The notes beneath the pieces were generated by a model. It was not told the DNA's origin. It saw only the letters and a program-made list of their open reading frames with translations, and did no database searches. This document shows positions 17,862 to 27,869 of a DNA stretch of 64,000 bases, in pieces. Source of the DNA: Klebsiella pneumoniae (GTDB lineage: Bacteria > Pseudomonadota > Gammaproteobacteria > Eutrophobiales > Eutrophobiaceae). A program made the translations under genes and the position numbers. Numbering within the stretch: the first letter of the stretch is position 1; every line of letters starts with the position of its first letter. The stretch spans positions 39,735-103,734 of the forward strand of contig CAMDWI010000015.1 of NCBI GenBank assembly GCA_945878555.1, written 5' to 3'.

Positions 17862-18619
17862 ATATATACGCTATCCGTGCCATTTATCGCTTCGAGATGT
17901 CCCGTACCTGGCGGACGCTGATGCAGAGTATCGCCTCACCGGTATTGTCGACCTCGCTCTATTTCGTGGTATTCGGGGCCGCGATTGGCTCACGCGTAGG
18001 CCAGATTGATGGTATCAGTTATGCGGCATTCATTATCCCCGGCCTGGTCATGTTATCGATACTGAATGAAAGCGTCTCCAATGCCGCATTTGGGATCTAC
18101 CTGCCGAAGTTTATGGGGACGATATATGAGGTACTCTCTGCACCGGTCTCCCCTGTTGAAATCGTCGCCGGTTATGTTGGTGCGGCCGCAACGAAATCAA
18201 TTGTTCTGGCACTGCTAATCCTGATTACCGCCCGGTTTTTTGTTGCCTACGAAATAGCACATCCGGTGTGGATGGTCTGTTTTCTGGTGCTGACCGCGCT
18301 GACCTTCTGCCTGTTCGGTTTCATCATCGGTATCTGGGCTGACGGTTTTGAAAAGTTGCAAATCGTACCCTTGATGATAATCACACCATTAACCTTTCTT
18401 GGTGGCAGTTTCTATTCAATCAATATGTTGCCACCATTCTGGCAAAATGTGGCATTGATGAATCCCGTGGTCTATCTAATCAGTGGCTTTCGCTGGAGCT
18501 TTTACGGTGTGGCAGACGTGGACGTCAGCACCAGTGCCGGGATGATTTTGTTGTTTCTGGGTTTGCAGCTTGTAATCATCTGGAATATCTTCCGTACCGG
18601 CTACAAACTCAAAACGTAA
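17858..18619 (+). CDS. ABC-2 type transporter permease
   Basis: Inner-membrane permease of 253 aa with about six helices and the ABC-2 family motif near the last helices ([37 protein letters not shown]). It resembles YadH-type permeases. It is translationally coupled to the ATPase gene by a 4-nt overlap and is followed after 53 bp by the DsrE gene. Confidence 0.92.
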   Translation: MNIYAIRAIYRFEMSRTWRTLMQSIASPVLSTSLYFVVFGAAIGSRVGQIDGISYAAFIIPGLVMLSILNESVSNAAFGIYLPKFMGTIYEVLSAPVSPVEIVAGYVGAAATKSIVLALLILITARFFVAYEIAHPVWMVCFLVLTALTFCLFGFIIGIWADGFEKLQIVPLMIITPLTFLGGSFYSINMLPPFWQNVALMNPVVYLISGFRWSFYGVADVDVSTSAGMILLFLGLQLVIIWNIFRTGYKLKT

Positions 18620-18672
18620 CCCGCGACCAGACTTCTGGCCGCTCCAACTATTACTGACACAAGGAGATAACC

Positions 18673-19026
18673 ATGCACTATGTCATTTCAGCCACCTGGG
18701 GCCCGACCGATCCGACGCGTGCGGCACTTCCTTTTATCTTTGCCGAGTCTGCACTCCAGGCAGGTGATACCGTTATGATAATGCTGTTCCATGACTCCGT
18801 CTCAATTGCTGTGAAAGGGTCACATGAAAAGCTGATCCCGGTCGGTCCACCCCCCAAATTTGCACCGGTACTTGCGAACCCGAATGCCAGTGTAATTGTG
18901 TGCAAACCGTGCGCCGACGCCCGGGGCATTACTGCTGATATGTTGACTGGAGAATGTCGTCTGGGTGGCATGAATGATTTTCACAAGGAACTGGCTCGCC
19001 CGGACAGCAAGGCGATCACGTTTTGA
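18673..19026 (+). CDS. DsrE family protein
   Basis: Small cytoplasmic protein of 117 aa with the DsrE/DsrF-like fold features: an N-terminal strand followed by a helix region (TRAALPFIFAESALQAGDTVMIMLFHDSV) and a Cys pair (VIVCKPCADARG, about 76-79). Related proteins act in sulfur transfer, but many stand-alone members have no known role. A strong AAGGAGA site precedes the ATG. It is last in its direction and convergent with the ankyrin gene of cassette A. Confidence 0.82.
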   Translation: MHYVISATWGPTDPTRAALPFIFAESALQAGDTVMIMLFHDSVSIAVKGSHEKLIPVGPPPKFAPVLANPNASVIVCKPCADARGITADMLTGECRLGGMNDFHKELARPDSKAITF

Positions 19027-19070
19027 TCTGGTCCGGGTTGTAGATCAGGATCTGATTCTTCAGGTTTCAG

Positions 19071-19127
19071 GATAATTCCCGCGCTGTCACTTCACGATTA
19101 CGTACAGCGGCTATTTCGGGAATTATC
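19071..19127. terminator. Hairpin between convergent DsrE and ankyrin genes
   Basis: Outer arms GATAATTCCCG (19071-19081) and CGGGAATTATC (19117-19127) are perfect. Inner arms CGCTGT and ACAGCG extend the stem. The position between convergent genes suggests a bidirectional terminator, though no long T run follows on either strand. Confidence 0.55.
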
Positions 19128-20985
19128 ACATCCATTTTTGTTTCTTCTGTTCAAGTTTCTGTATCACATCCTGTACCCTGTTCTTTACCAGGGCATTTTG
19201 CGATGCGTCAGCTTCCAGACCTCCCCGACCCAGAACACATTTACCTACCGGGGGTGATGGCGGGTTATCCCCCGCACCCAGTTGCAGCAACAATTCTGCT
19301 GTTTCAGCCTGGGGCACAGCCCGATCTGGTATGCCCTCCTGATTGTTACCCAATGCGAGACTCATGGGAGTCTGGCCGCATCCGTTTGTTACATCAATTT
19401 CTGCACCTTTATTAACCAATAGACTGACCAGCCGCCTGGCACCTATAAATGAGGCGGCGTGCAAGGCTGTCCAGCCCGTGGCGTTTGTTGCATTAACATC
19501 TGCACCCAGGCTTATAAGCCTTTCAACAATCTGCACGGCAGCGTCCTCTTCCCGGATGGAAAATGCGTGTCTGCGACTTATACCGGCAGCTGCCATCAGC
19601 AGTGTTGCATTACCTATAACCTGGTTATCATCAGCATGTTTCAGGGTCTCGTTATTAAATGCATCTTCGTAAACCGCAGTAGACACCAGGGGATTGGCCC
19701 CTGCCTCCAGCATCATCTCCACAGCAACCTTGTCCTGTGATGCTGCGGCCAGGAAAAAAGGCGTGGCACCCATCAAGCTGAACCACGAATGCTCAAATCG
19801 CAGGTGGGGAGGTGGAAACTTCATGGCCGCATCCGGATTGGCACCCCGACTCAACAAGGCCTCTGCCAGGTCATGCATATTTTGCCGAGGTTTTGATTTT
19901 GGCTCGACGACAAACAGGTAGTAGGTAGGATCTTTTAACAGGGCATGTTCATCTTCACTCAATACCTCAAGGGGTTTACACAAGTGGTTTTCTCCACCAA
20001 ATCCGCAAACCCGGGTATCTCCGATAATGGAGTCACCATGAAGTACTTTGAGACCATTATTCATCGCATAGTGCAGGGCGGTCATACCATTTGCATCAGC
20101 AACATTGGGATCAGCCCCATGCTCCACCAGAAACAGGGCAAGTTCTTCATGGCCTTTGGCACTGGCAATCACAAGGGCGCTTCCATCGGCGGCAGATACG
20201 AGATTTACATCAGCACCCTGTTCAATCAGTAGTCTTGAAGTAGCAAGATCACCCTTCAAGGCTGAAAACATCAGCGGGGAATAACCTCCCTCAAAGGTTC
20301 CGGCCACGCTGCTCCCGTACGCCTGGACTTCCATAGTCCTGAATTTTTCATTCAGTCTGGTCGTCCTTGCATTCACGTCCTCACCACTCTCGATCAATAG
20401 TCTGGCAACATCCTGATGTCCTGAATATATTGCCCACATCAGTGCACTTTGTCCGCGTCGTGACTCCTGGACTTTCACCTTTGCGCCATGATTCAGCAAG
20501 GAGTGTACCGCTTCGATGAAGCCGGTTCTGGCGGCAATCATCAATGGGGTCTGCCCGTTCCAGAGTGCCTTGTCGGGATCTGCCTTGCCTGACCCAAGCA
20601 ATGTATCAACCACAGCGATACTACGGTTTTCACATGCAAGAATCAGCGGAGTTACACCATAGTCATTCGCAGTGTCAGGATCAGCTCCCGCACCCAGCAA
20701 AAGTTTAACTATCTCATATTGATCCCAATAGGCTGCCCATGCCAGTGCAGTTGTACCATCTGCTTCGGCAGCATTAATATCCAGATTGCCGCCTTTTAAC
20801 AAGGAACGGACTGAATCCCAATCCTGCTGCTTTGATGCTTCAACCAGTGTCTGATTTATCTGGGCAGCCGCTGCAAAACTTGAAGTACATAACACAACAA
20901 CTATTAACAAGGCTGCTATAAATGTCCCTGTATTAAACGTTATTGACTGATCCGTCTTTATTTTATCGACCATAAATATATACAT
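19126..20985 (-). CDS. Secreted ankyrin-repeat protein, cassette A
   Basis: Protein of 619 aa with an N-terminal export signal (AALLIVVVLCTSSFAAAAQ). Ankyrin repeats cover most of the length; typical units are DGTTALAWAAYWDQYEIVKLLLGAGADP. An insert near residue 300-370 carries a Cys pair (RVCGFGGENHLCKP). A second block starts at GATPFFLAA, and the tail has two more Cys (NGCGQTP, GKCVLGRGG). The same plan, including the Cys tail, occurs in the cassette D protein. It starts 13 nt after the DUF1552 stop and is the last gene of the cassette. A start at 20973 is also possible. A periplasmic scaffold or binding role is inferred only. Confidence 0.9.
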   Translation of the reverse strand: MYIFMVDKIKTDQSITFNTGTFIAALLIVVVLCTSSFAAAAQINQTLVEASKQQDWDSVRSLLKGGNLDINAAEADGTTALAWAAYWDQYEIVKLLLGAGADPDTANDYGVTPLILACENRSIAVVDTLLGSGKADPDKALWNGQTPLMIAARTGFIEAVHSLLNHGAKVKVQESRRGQSALMWAIYSGHQDVARLLIESGEDVNARTTRLNEKFRTMEVQAYGSSVAGTFEGGYSPLMFSALKGDLATSRLLIEQGADVNLVSAADGSALVIASAKGHEELALFLVEHGADPNVADANGMTALHYAMNNGLKVLHGDSIIGDTRVCGFGGENHLCKPLEVLSEDEHALLKDPTYYLFVVEPKSKPRQNMHDLAEALLSRGANPDAAMKFPPPHLRFEHSWFSLMGATPFFLAAASQDKVAVEMMLEAGANPLVSTAVYEDAFNNETLKHADDNQVIGNATLLMAAAGISRRHAFSIREEDAAVQIVERLISLGADVNATNATGWTALHAASFIGARRLVSLLVNKGAEIDVTNGCGQTPMSLALGNNQEGIPDRAVPQAETAELLLQLGAGDNPPSPPVGKCVLGRGGLEADASQNALVKNRVQDVIQKLEQKKQKWM

Positions 20986-20998
20986 AATTCTGACTTTT

Positions 20999-22348
20999 TT
21001 ATGCGGTACGACTCAGATCGAGTTCACCATCGGAGAACCCGAGTTCACCGCCGAATTTCTCGGTTTCAATTCCGATTTTGTTCAGCATGGCAACATGAAG
21101 ATTTGCGAGTGGTGTACCCTCCTTGTACATGATATGGGTTCCGCCCCTGAGTCTACCGCCACCACTACCCAATAGTGCTATCGGGACATTCCACTGACTA
21201 TGGATATCTCCATCCCCCATGCCCGCACCATATACCAGCATGGAATTATCCAGCAGGGAGGAACCATCCAGATCCTTTGCTGACCGCAACTTTGCCAGAA
21301 ACTCGCCGAACAGCCTGGCGTGATACACATCAATCTCACCTGCCTGTTTCTTCTTTTTCAGATTACCACGGTGATGGGTCATGGGGTGATAGGGTTCCTG
21401 GTGACCCAGCTGGGTAAAGACCAGTTCACTGAACTCTCGCGCTACCATGAACGTAAAAACTCGCGTCATATCTGTCTGGAATGCCATTAACATCAAGTCA
21501 TACATCAAACGGACATGCTCTTCGTATGCAGGGATACCAACCGGCCGAGCCATCTCCGGTAACTCCATGTCGACTTTTTCCTCTGCCTTCTGCACCCTTG
21601 ATTCTACATTACGCAGAGTATCGGTGAAGTCGTCAAGCTTGGTCTTGTCCGCACCACCCAGCTTCTTTTTGGCACGATTGAAATCTTCCTTTACATAATC
21701 CAGTACACTCTTTTTTTCATTCAGCCGGGTCTTTCTGGCATCTGAATTTGTCCCTGCATCGCCAAACAGGCGTTCAAACACATCCCGGGGACGATGAACC
21801 ATCGGCATAGGTGAGGTTGGGCTACTCCATGAAATTGTATTTGTGTAGGCAGAGCTATAACCTGCGCCGGACTGCCCGGCCAACTCGGCGGCATTTTCAA
21901 TACATAACTGCAAGGAACCCAATGGGGTCTGCTTGCCGAATTCCCTGGCAATGACCTGATCCACTGATAAACCTGTACTTACTTCGCTGAGAGATTTATT
22001 TGGTTTGACGCCAGTCAGAAACATACCACTACCGCCCACGTGTCCGGCAACACTTTCTGATGCACCGTTGTTCAGATTACTCAATACCAGTAATTGATCC
22101 CGGAACGGCCCCCATTCTTTCAGGATATCCGTCATCTCATAATTCGTTCCAGCCACAGCAGGGCGGAATCTGTCACGTATCATTCCGTTCGGGGTATAGA
22201 CATAACCGACGCGTAGTGGCATTTTATTCAGCGCCTCGGATGGACCGGCCAGGGCCGGAAACATCGAATCCAGGGCCGGCAGGGCAACTGATGCGCCAAG
22301 CCCGCGCAGGAATGTACGACGTGGTAGAGCCTTCTTGAATATAATCAT
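20999..22348 (-). CDS. DUF1552 (HXXSHH) protein with Arg-Arg export signal, cassette A
   Basis: Protein of 449 aa. The N terminus has a twin-arginine signal (LPRRTFLRGLGASVALPALDSM, Arg10-Arg11), so it is probably exported folded by Tat. The family motif H-x-x-S/T-H-H is at HPMTHH (321-326), and a second conserved block is SLLDNSMLVYGAGMGDGD. DUF1552 proteins are of unknown function and typically sit beside DUF1592 genes. The start overlaps the DUF1592 stop by ATGA, with AGGACAGGA upstream. It is most similar to the cassette D copy (for example ENAAELAGQS). Confidence 0.94.
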   Translation of the reverse strand: MIIFKKALPRRTFLRGLGASVALPALDSMFPALAGPSEALNKMPLRVGYVYTPNGMIRDRFRPAVAGTNYEMTDILKEWGPFRDQLLVLSNLNNGASESVAGHVGGSGMFLTGVKPNKSLSEVSTGLSVDQVIAREFGKQTPLGSLQLCIENAAELAGQSGAGYSSAYTNTISWSSPTSPMPMVHRPRDVFERLFGDAGTNSDARKTRLNEKKSVLDYVKEDFNRAKKKLGGADKTKLDDFTDTLRNVESRVQKAEEKVDMELPEMARPVGIPAYEEHVRLMYDLMLMAFQTDMTRVFTFMVAREFSELVFTQLGHQEPYHPMTHHRGNLKKKKQAGEIDVYHARLFGEFLAKLRSAKDLDGSSLLDNSMLVYGAGMGDGDIHSQWNVPIALLGSGGGRLRGGTHIMYKEGTPLANLHVAMLNKIGIETEKFGGELGFSDGELDLSRTA

Positions 22349-24771
22349 GATCCTGTCCTCATCATTTGAAAAGGTACACTTTTTACTATACCAGTAACGA
22401 TATCTGAAAAACGGTAATTACTCCTGACCGAGTTGGATAATATCTTGCGCACAGCCGGCATATCGTAGTATTCCACTGGTCTACCCAGCGCATAGGTGAG
22501 CAGTTTCTGGCTGAACGCATTGACAAAAACTTCGGGGTCTTTCAATAGTGCCTTTTGTAACTGGGCAGGCCCCTCAAAGGCGATACCGCTCGGAAGTCGT
22601 CCGGATGCATTGATAGGTTTCCCCTCATCCTCTGTACGCCACCTGCCAATTGCATCATAATTTTCAAGACCAAAACCGATGGGATCCATCTGGTTATGAC
22701 ACACAGCACAGACGGGGTTGGCAGGATGGAGCTCCATCCTCTGGCGTAATGTCAAGGTCTCTCCCGGTGCACCTTTGGTATCTTCAAGCGGCGGAATATT
22801 TACCGGTGGGGGTGGAGGTGGAGACGCCAGTATGTTTTCCAGCACCCATTTACCACGCAGGACTGTGGAATTCCTGTTTGGATAGGAGGTAATTGACAGT
22901 ATCCCGGCGCGTGCCAGCAAACCACGCTGGTCCGCGTCGAGATTTACCCGACGGAACCGGTTTCCATATATGCCCTTGATACCGTAATGTCGTGCCAGAT
23001 TTTCATTAAGGTAAGAATAGTCTGCCTGAAACAAGTCCAGAATCGTGTGATCCTCTTTAAAAATACTGCTCACAAACAGTTGTATCTCCTTGTACAAATC
23101 CCGACGCAGATTTTCATCGAACTCCGGAAATTCGGATTCACTTTTCTGGGTCTGGGGTAGATTTCTCAGTAATAACCACTGCTCGGCAAAGTTGTCCACC
23201 AGAGAGCTGGAACGTTTATCTGCAAGCATACGCCGAACCTGACTTTCAATCACTGCGGGCTCACGAAGCCTTCCCTGCTCAGCGATTGTTAGTAACTCAT
23301 CATCGGGGATACTGCTCCAGAGGAAAAATGAAAGCCTGGATGCAAGAGCCAGATCGCTGACCGTATAATTGTTTTGAGCCATGGCCTGTGCGGGTTCCTC
23401 TTCAATCCGGAATAAAAACTCGGCACTCATCAGTAATACCTCCAGTGCCTTCTTGATGCCGGCTTCAAATCCTCCCTGATACAGGGAAGCTTCCCGGTAA
23501 AAACCCAGTAGCGGATCGATATCTTCAACAGTGACCGGTCGTCGATATGCCAGACGTGCCAGATTGGAAAGTATTATTCTTGCGCAGGGATCTTCATCAG
23601 TCTTTCCAGCGGGATTACAGATGAAAATTTTCTCGCGACTCGCAGTCTGCCCGACTCCTTTGATAGTATATGGGCCTGAAATGGTCACGTTGCTGACAAC
23701 CGGCTCAGCCCAGGCACGTTCATACAGCGCCTTGATTCTTGCGTCGTTAAAATTGGTGTATGAAGGTGGTGGAATTGAGGAACTTTCCCAGGCGTAGTCA
23801 TCCTTCAGGAAAGCAATTTGCACTGTACGCATACCGGCCTGCATAGGAAACCGGACTTCCAGGTCATCATCTGCCATACGTTCATACTGTAACTGATTGA
23901 AATCGGGAGTCACATCAACCCTGCCCCCCCTGGCCAGGCCCACATTCTCACCGCCAAACTTGAACAATTTTACACGCTGGCCATCTACTCGCACATCCAG
24001 AATACCTGGCTGGGACAATCCAAGAACCATTTCACCTTCCCTTTGCAGGCGGATTTTTATCCCATATTCACCATCGACCGGAAAGCGCTGCTTTATCGCC
24101 ATACCGCCACGAGAACCAAATGGCAAGTCCTCACTCATGCGATTATGCTGGAGCAGTTTAGGATCGTTGGTGTATTGATAACTGTCTGCCTGGGCAGAGG
24201 TGTCACCCACAGCCAGCCCGCTAACCATACGTGCCACCGACATATACGTTTCCAGCAATACTTCTGACATGGAGAGCAGATCACCCATATTATCAAACCC
24301 ACCGGAATCATCCGGTGGAAGATAGGATTTACCATCAATTTCCACCGCGAGTAAATCACGTATTGCATTGGTATATTCAATACGGTTCAGACGATGTGCT
24401 ATCGCTTCCCTGCCTGGATTCGGATTGGCCTCTGCCTGTTTATCCAGTCCGTTTTTCAGATAGGTAGTGAAGGATTGATAGAACTGTTCATCGGGTCGCG
24501 GCATCCCTACAGGCGGCATGGCGCGCAGCGAAAGCTTGGTAATGACCTTTTCCCAGATTTGTGGCTCCTTGCCCAGATTGTTCAGGTCGGCCTGATCAAG
24601 TTTCAGGAATGCTGTGTTTAAAGTTTCGTTATGGCAGGTCACACAGTAACGATCCAGAGTAGACCTGAACCCGTCGACAGTATCGGCGGACTGTACGCCT
24701 GATGGATCCCCTTGCGAATAACATAACGATGTAAACGTAATACTGATGAAGAAAAGTACAGAACGTATCAT
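22345..24771 (-). CDS. DUF1592-type di-haem protein, cassette A
   Basis: Exported protein of 808 aa with a signal peptide (SLCYSQ). In order it shows an N-terminal CVTCH haem motif (43-47), a DUF1587-like segment (HRLNRIEYTNAIRDLL), a beta-sandwich-like region (about 200-330), DUF1595/DUF1592 ([30 protein letters not shown]), DUF1588 with a second haem motif CAVCH (688-692) before [15 protein letters not shown], and a C-terminal DUF1585 (LLTYALGRPVEYYDMPAVRKI). The two CxxCH motifs mean it should bind c-type haem in the periplasm. A terminator separates it from the upstream receptor gene, so it probably has its own promoter. Confidence 0.94.
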   Translation of the reverse strand: MIRSVLFFISITFTSLCYSQGDPSGVQSADTVDGFRSTLDRYCVTCHNETLNTAFLKLDQADLNNLGKEPQIWEKVITKLSLRAMPPVGMPRPDEQFYQSFTTYLKNGLDKQAEANPNPGREAIAHRLNRIEYTNAIRDLLAVEIDGKSYLPPDDSGGFDNMGDLLSMSEVLLETYMSVARMVSGLAVGDTSAQADSYQYTNDPKLLQHNRMSEDLPFGSRGGMAIKQRFPVDGEYGIKIRLQREGEMVLGLSQPGILDVRVDGQRVKLFKFGGENVGLARGGRVDVTPDFNQLQYERMADDDLEVRFPMQAGMRTVQIAFLKDDYAWESSSIPPPSYTNFNDARIKALYERAWAEPVVSNVTISGPYTIKGVGQTASREKIFICNPAGKTDEDPCARIILSNLARLAYRRPVTVEDIDPLLGFYREASLYQGGFEAGIKKALEVLLMSAEFLFRIEEEPAQAMAQNNYTVSDLALASRLSFFLWSSIPDDELLTIAEQGRLREPAVIESQVRRMLADKRSSSLVDNFAEQWLLLRNLPQTQKSESEFPEFDENLRRDLYKEIQLFVSSIFKEDHTILDLFQADYSYLNENLARHYGIKGIYGNRFRRVNLDADQRGLLARAGILSITSYPNRNSTVLRGKWVLENILASPPPPPPVNIPPLEDTKGAPGETLTLRQRMELHPANPVCAVCHNQMDPIGFGLENYDAIGRWRTEDEGKPINASGRLPSGIAFEGPAQLQKALLKDPEVFVNAFSQKLLTYALGRPVEYYDMPAVRKILSNSVRSNYRFSDIVTGIVKSVPFQMMRTGS

Positions 24772-24900
24772 AAACCGACGTGCTCCAGGCTGACTTGAAC
24801 AGGCTTTTATCGTATTACTCTATTTACAGGATAGACTAAAATTTCATATCCGTTCGCCAAACAGTCAAATTGACTACAGGCGCTTGATAATCAATACGAT

Positions 24901-24935
24901 AAATAAAAACGGGGGTACACATGTGTATACCCCCG
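24901..24935 (-). terminator. Rho-independent terminator after receptor A
   Basis: On the minus strand CGGGGGTATACACA pairs with TGTGTACCCCCG and is followed by TTTTTATTT. It begins 14 bp after the receptor stop. It separates the receptor transcript from the DUF1592-DUF1552-ankyrin genes. Confidence 0.88.
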
Positions 24936-24948
24936 ACACGATTACATC

Positions 24949-27633
24949 TTATCTATAATTATATTCAAACTTTACGCCATAGGTGGTGTACCAGGTCTGA
25001 TCATTGTCAACCAGGATATAACCAACATCCGCATTAGGGTTGGTATTCTCCGGATGATACCTGGGCGTAGCGCCGAGCAAATTTCGGCCATACAGTGATA
25101 CCTGCCAGGTATCTTCGGTATCGCCGTAGCCAATCGACAGATTCAGGTCACCATGGGTCCCATACAGGACAGTCTTGGTGAACCCTTCACCGTCATCAAA
25201 GTAACCGTCCGAAATGTAGCCCTTACCATTTACAGTGAGTTTATGGTTTTCATTAACCGGTACCCAGTAACTGCTTGTTAATACGAACTTCCAGTCAGGG
25301 GTATACGGGGCCTGTTCACCGGTACGATCTATAAACCCACCGAACGTAGGATCGCTCGGATTTGTCAGTACACAACCGGATTCCGGTGCTGTAACAACCT
25401 CAAAATCGTTGCAACCCGCACCCTTAAAGTTGGTCATGACCGCATCCATTAATGATCCGCCCAGATTAACCAGCAACTGATCGGTTGGAGCAACTGTGAC
25501 ACTGAATTCCACCCCACGTACACGTTGACCACCTGCGTTTACAGTCAGCCCGGGGTTATTCGGATCCGGATTTAATGTAATCAATTGCAGGTCAGTGAAC
25601 TTGGTCTGGAATGCTGTCACATCATATCGTGCCTGCCCGTCCCAGAATTCGCCCTTGATGCCGGCCTCATAGGTGTTTGAATACTCTGGCTCAAACGTGT
25701 AATCAGCCCTGCTGACAGTAATCTGGCCAGTATCAAAACCACCCGACTTGAACGCCTCCGCATATCTGAAGAAGGCAGACATGTCGTCATTGAACCGATA
25801 CCGCAGCGACACCTGCGGATCAAATTCCTTGTGCTGAATGGCAGCACCTGCTGGTACATCACGACGGCGACCTTGCGCACGCTGACCATAGTTTGGTTTG
25901 GTAACACCGACCGCAATGGCATTGGCAGTTCCACGCCATTCAACAGGTGCATTTTGGGTCGTAGCATACGGGTAGTACCAGAGACCTGCTGCCGGGTTAT
26001 AGTTCACATATAAATCAACCATACTCAAGTCTGTGACCTGTATGTAACCAGGCTGACTGACGGGCTCGACGTTATAGACCCATTCCCGTGAGTAGCCGTT
26101 TGAATGCGCCATTTTCTGGACATGTGAGTAACGTCCACCAACGTCTATGGATGCCTTGTTGTCAAGGAAATTGTATGTCAGTGAGGCGAACGCACTCTTC
26201 CATGTACCGTCTTCCCAGTTATCTCCAAAGGCGATACCGCGATTCGGATGGGCCCTCAATAATCCTGTCCAGATATCGTAGTCGATCTGTTGCCAGGACA
26301 GTCCAGTCATCCACTCAATCGTTCCACCCGTATCCGATGTCAGGCGATATTCCGAGCTCCATTGATCCAGTTTCTGACCACGTGTCAGGACATTGATCAG
26401 GAACGGCGCGCCGGTGTTGTCTTCCAGATAATCACGCCGAAAACCGCTGTAGGAGGTCTGCCAGTCCGATGAAATGCCATTGTCGAACTGATAAGACAGG
26501 TTCACATAGGCGACATCTGCATTTATGTCCTCACGCCCATCAGCAGTCCCAAGTAAACCCTTGTGGATTGGATCACTGGTATCCCCGGCAAACGCATATG
26601 CAACCTGCCGCACATCCAGCATGCCGGTATTATTGTAGTGGAGACGTAGATAATCAGGAACATCGTACCAGGGGCCGGAATTGCTCACCCCGAGATTATC
26701 TGTAAAACATTTGCTGTCATTCGCATTATGTAACGGCGTTTTTATCGCATTCTCCCAGCCACTGCCCTTTGGCGGATCTGCAAAGATTGCCAACTCCATA
26801 GGCTGACCAATCGTGGATGGTCCATTACGACCGTACACCATATCAGCGTCGGTAAGACACACCTTCATGGCCTGTCCACCCATGCGCATCTCGGCACGAT
26901 CATATTTGGCGGTGGCGGTAAAGTTCTCGGCAGGATTCCAGCGCAGGATTACACGACCTCCCTTGTTTTCATAATACGGACCCTTGCCACCGTCTATCGC
27001 CCTTTCCAGAAATCCATTGGAGGACTCGTACTTGCCAGCAACCCGTATACCGATTGTGTCAGTGATAGGGCCGCCCACGCCACCGCTCATTATACGTGTA
27101 CCATTATTCCCCAGTTCACCATCGAACAGTCCCTCCCATTCCGGGGTAGGCATGCGGCTGATAACATTGAATGCGCCAGCTGTAGCGTTCTGACCGAAGA
27201 ATACCGGCTGCGGTCCCTTCAGGATTTCGATCCGGTCCACATCCATAAAGGCAAGCTTGGCCTGTTCCTGACGACCGAAGTGAACACCATCGGCAAATAT
27301 TGGCACGGCCTGTTCCTGGGTAAGATTATTACCGGTAGATCCAAAGCCACGTACTGTGACACGGGTATCTTCAAGCAAGGGGCGTATTTCCACACCAGGA
27401 GTAAAATCTGATAAACCAATCAAATCGCGGTAGCCCTGTCTCTGGATATCCTGACCACTGATAGTATCAATTGAAATGGGCACATCCTGTAAGGATTGTA
27501 CACGCCGCTGAGCGGTAACGACAATTTCCTCCAGCCCCTGTGCCTGGGTTGATTGAACAGACTGTAGTGATACCAGAATCGATATCGAAAGAAACGCAAC
27601 CTGATCCCCGGTAAATATTCCAGCTTTTTTCAT
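24949..27633 (-). CDS. TonB-dependent outer-membrane receptor, cassette A
   Basis: Receptor of 894 aa. The signal peptide (STQAQ) is followed by the plug domain opening LEEIVVTAQRRVQSLQDVPIS (35-54). The plug motif is GPQPVFFGQNA (140-150) instead of the more usual GPQGTLYGRNA; the other two receptors of the window have the same form at the same position. The rest is a 22-strand barrel with the C-terminal TonB-receptor pattern (FRYAEAFKSGGFDTG, NTYEAGIKGEFWDG). The ATG follows a run of eight G at 2 nt. The ligand is unknown. It would take energy from a TonB complex such as that at 39-6987. Confidence 0.95.
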   Translation of the reverse strand: MKKAGIFTGDQVAFLSISILVSLQSVQSTQAQGLEEIVVTAQRRVQSLQDVPISIDTISGQDIQRQGYRDLIGLSDFTPGVEIRPLLEDTRVTVRGFGSTGNNLTQEQAVPIFADGVHFGRQEQAKLAFMDVDRIEILKGPQPVFFGQNATAGAFNVISRMPTPEWEGLFDGELGNNGTRIMSGGVGGPITDTIGIRVAGKYESSNGFLERAIDGGKGPYYENKGGRVILRWNPAENFTATAKYDRAEMRMGGQAMKVCLTDADMVYGRNGPSTIGQPMELAIFADPPKGSGWENAIKTPLHNANDSKCFTDNLGVSNSGPWYDVPDYLRLHYNNTGMLDVRQVAYAFAGDTSDPIHKGLLGTADGREDINADVAYVNLSYQFDNGISSDWQTSYSGFRRDYLEDNTGAPFLINVLTRGQKLDQWSSEYRLTSDTGGTIEWMTGLSWQQIDYDIWTGLLRAHPNRGIAFGDNWEDGTWKSAFASLTYNFLDNKASIDVGGRYSHVQKMAHSNGYSREWVYNVEPVSQPGYIQVTDLSMVDLYVNYNPAAGLWYYPYATTQNAPVEWRGTANAIAVGVTKPNYGQRAQGRRRDVPAGAAIQHKEFDPQVSLRYRFNDDMSAFFRYAEAFKSGGFDTGQITVSRADYTFEPEYSNTYEAGIKGEFWDGQARYDVTAFQTKFTDLQLITLNPDPNNPGLTVNAGGQRVRGVEFSVTVAPTDQLLVNLGGSLMDAVMTNFKGAGCNDFEVVTAPESGCVLTNPSDPTFGGFIDRTGEQAPYTPDWKFVLTSSYWVPVNENHKLTVNGKGYISDGYFDDGEGFTKTVLYGTHGDLNLSIGYGDTEDTWQVSLYGRNLLGATPRYHPENTNPNADVGYILVDNDQTWYTTYGVKFEYNYR

Positions 27634-27635
27634 TA

Positions 27636-27643
27636 CCCCCCCC
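27636..27643 (-). promoter_or_regulatory. G8 tract before the receptor A start codon
   Basis: On the mRNA strand an A6 run is followed by eight G, then TA and the ATG. This is the longest G run in front of a gene here. It may act as a G-rich ribosome-binding site; a tract of this length could also slip during replication and alter translation. Confidence 0.7.
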
Positions 27644-27869
27644 TTTTTTGTTATCTACAATTATTTATGTGATATAAAATCTCCGTTGCTAATTATTAAT
27701 AATTATTTTTTGGAATGCCAAACCTCCTCGCAGAGGCTTATGTCCCGGATTAATCACGCATGTGATAATCTGGTCACACTTAATCAAACTTCATAATATT
27801 TATATGCATGTATACCTGCCTGCATATTTTGAGATTCCCGATTCGTTACTGGACATAGAGTCAGTTATT

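Noticed and set aside
27761..27778. CRP-like site TGTGA-N8-TCACA between ankyrin B and receptor A
   Set aside because: The spacer is 8 nt where CRP needs 6, so the match is not convincing.
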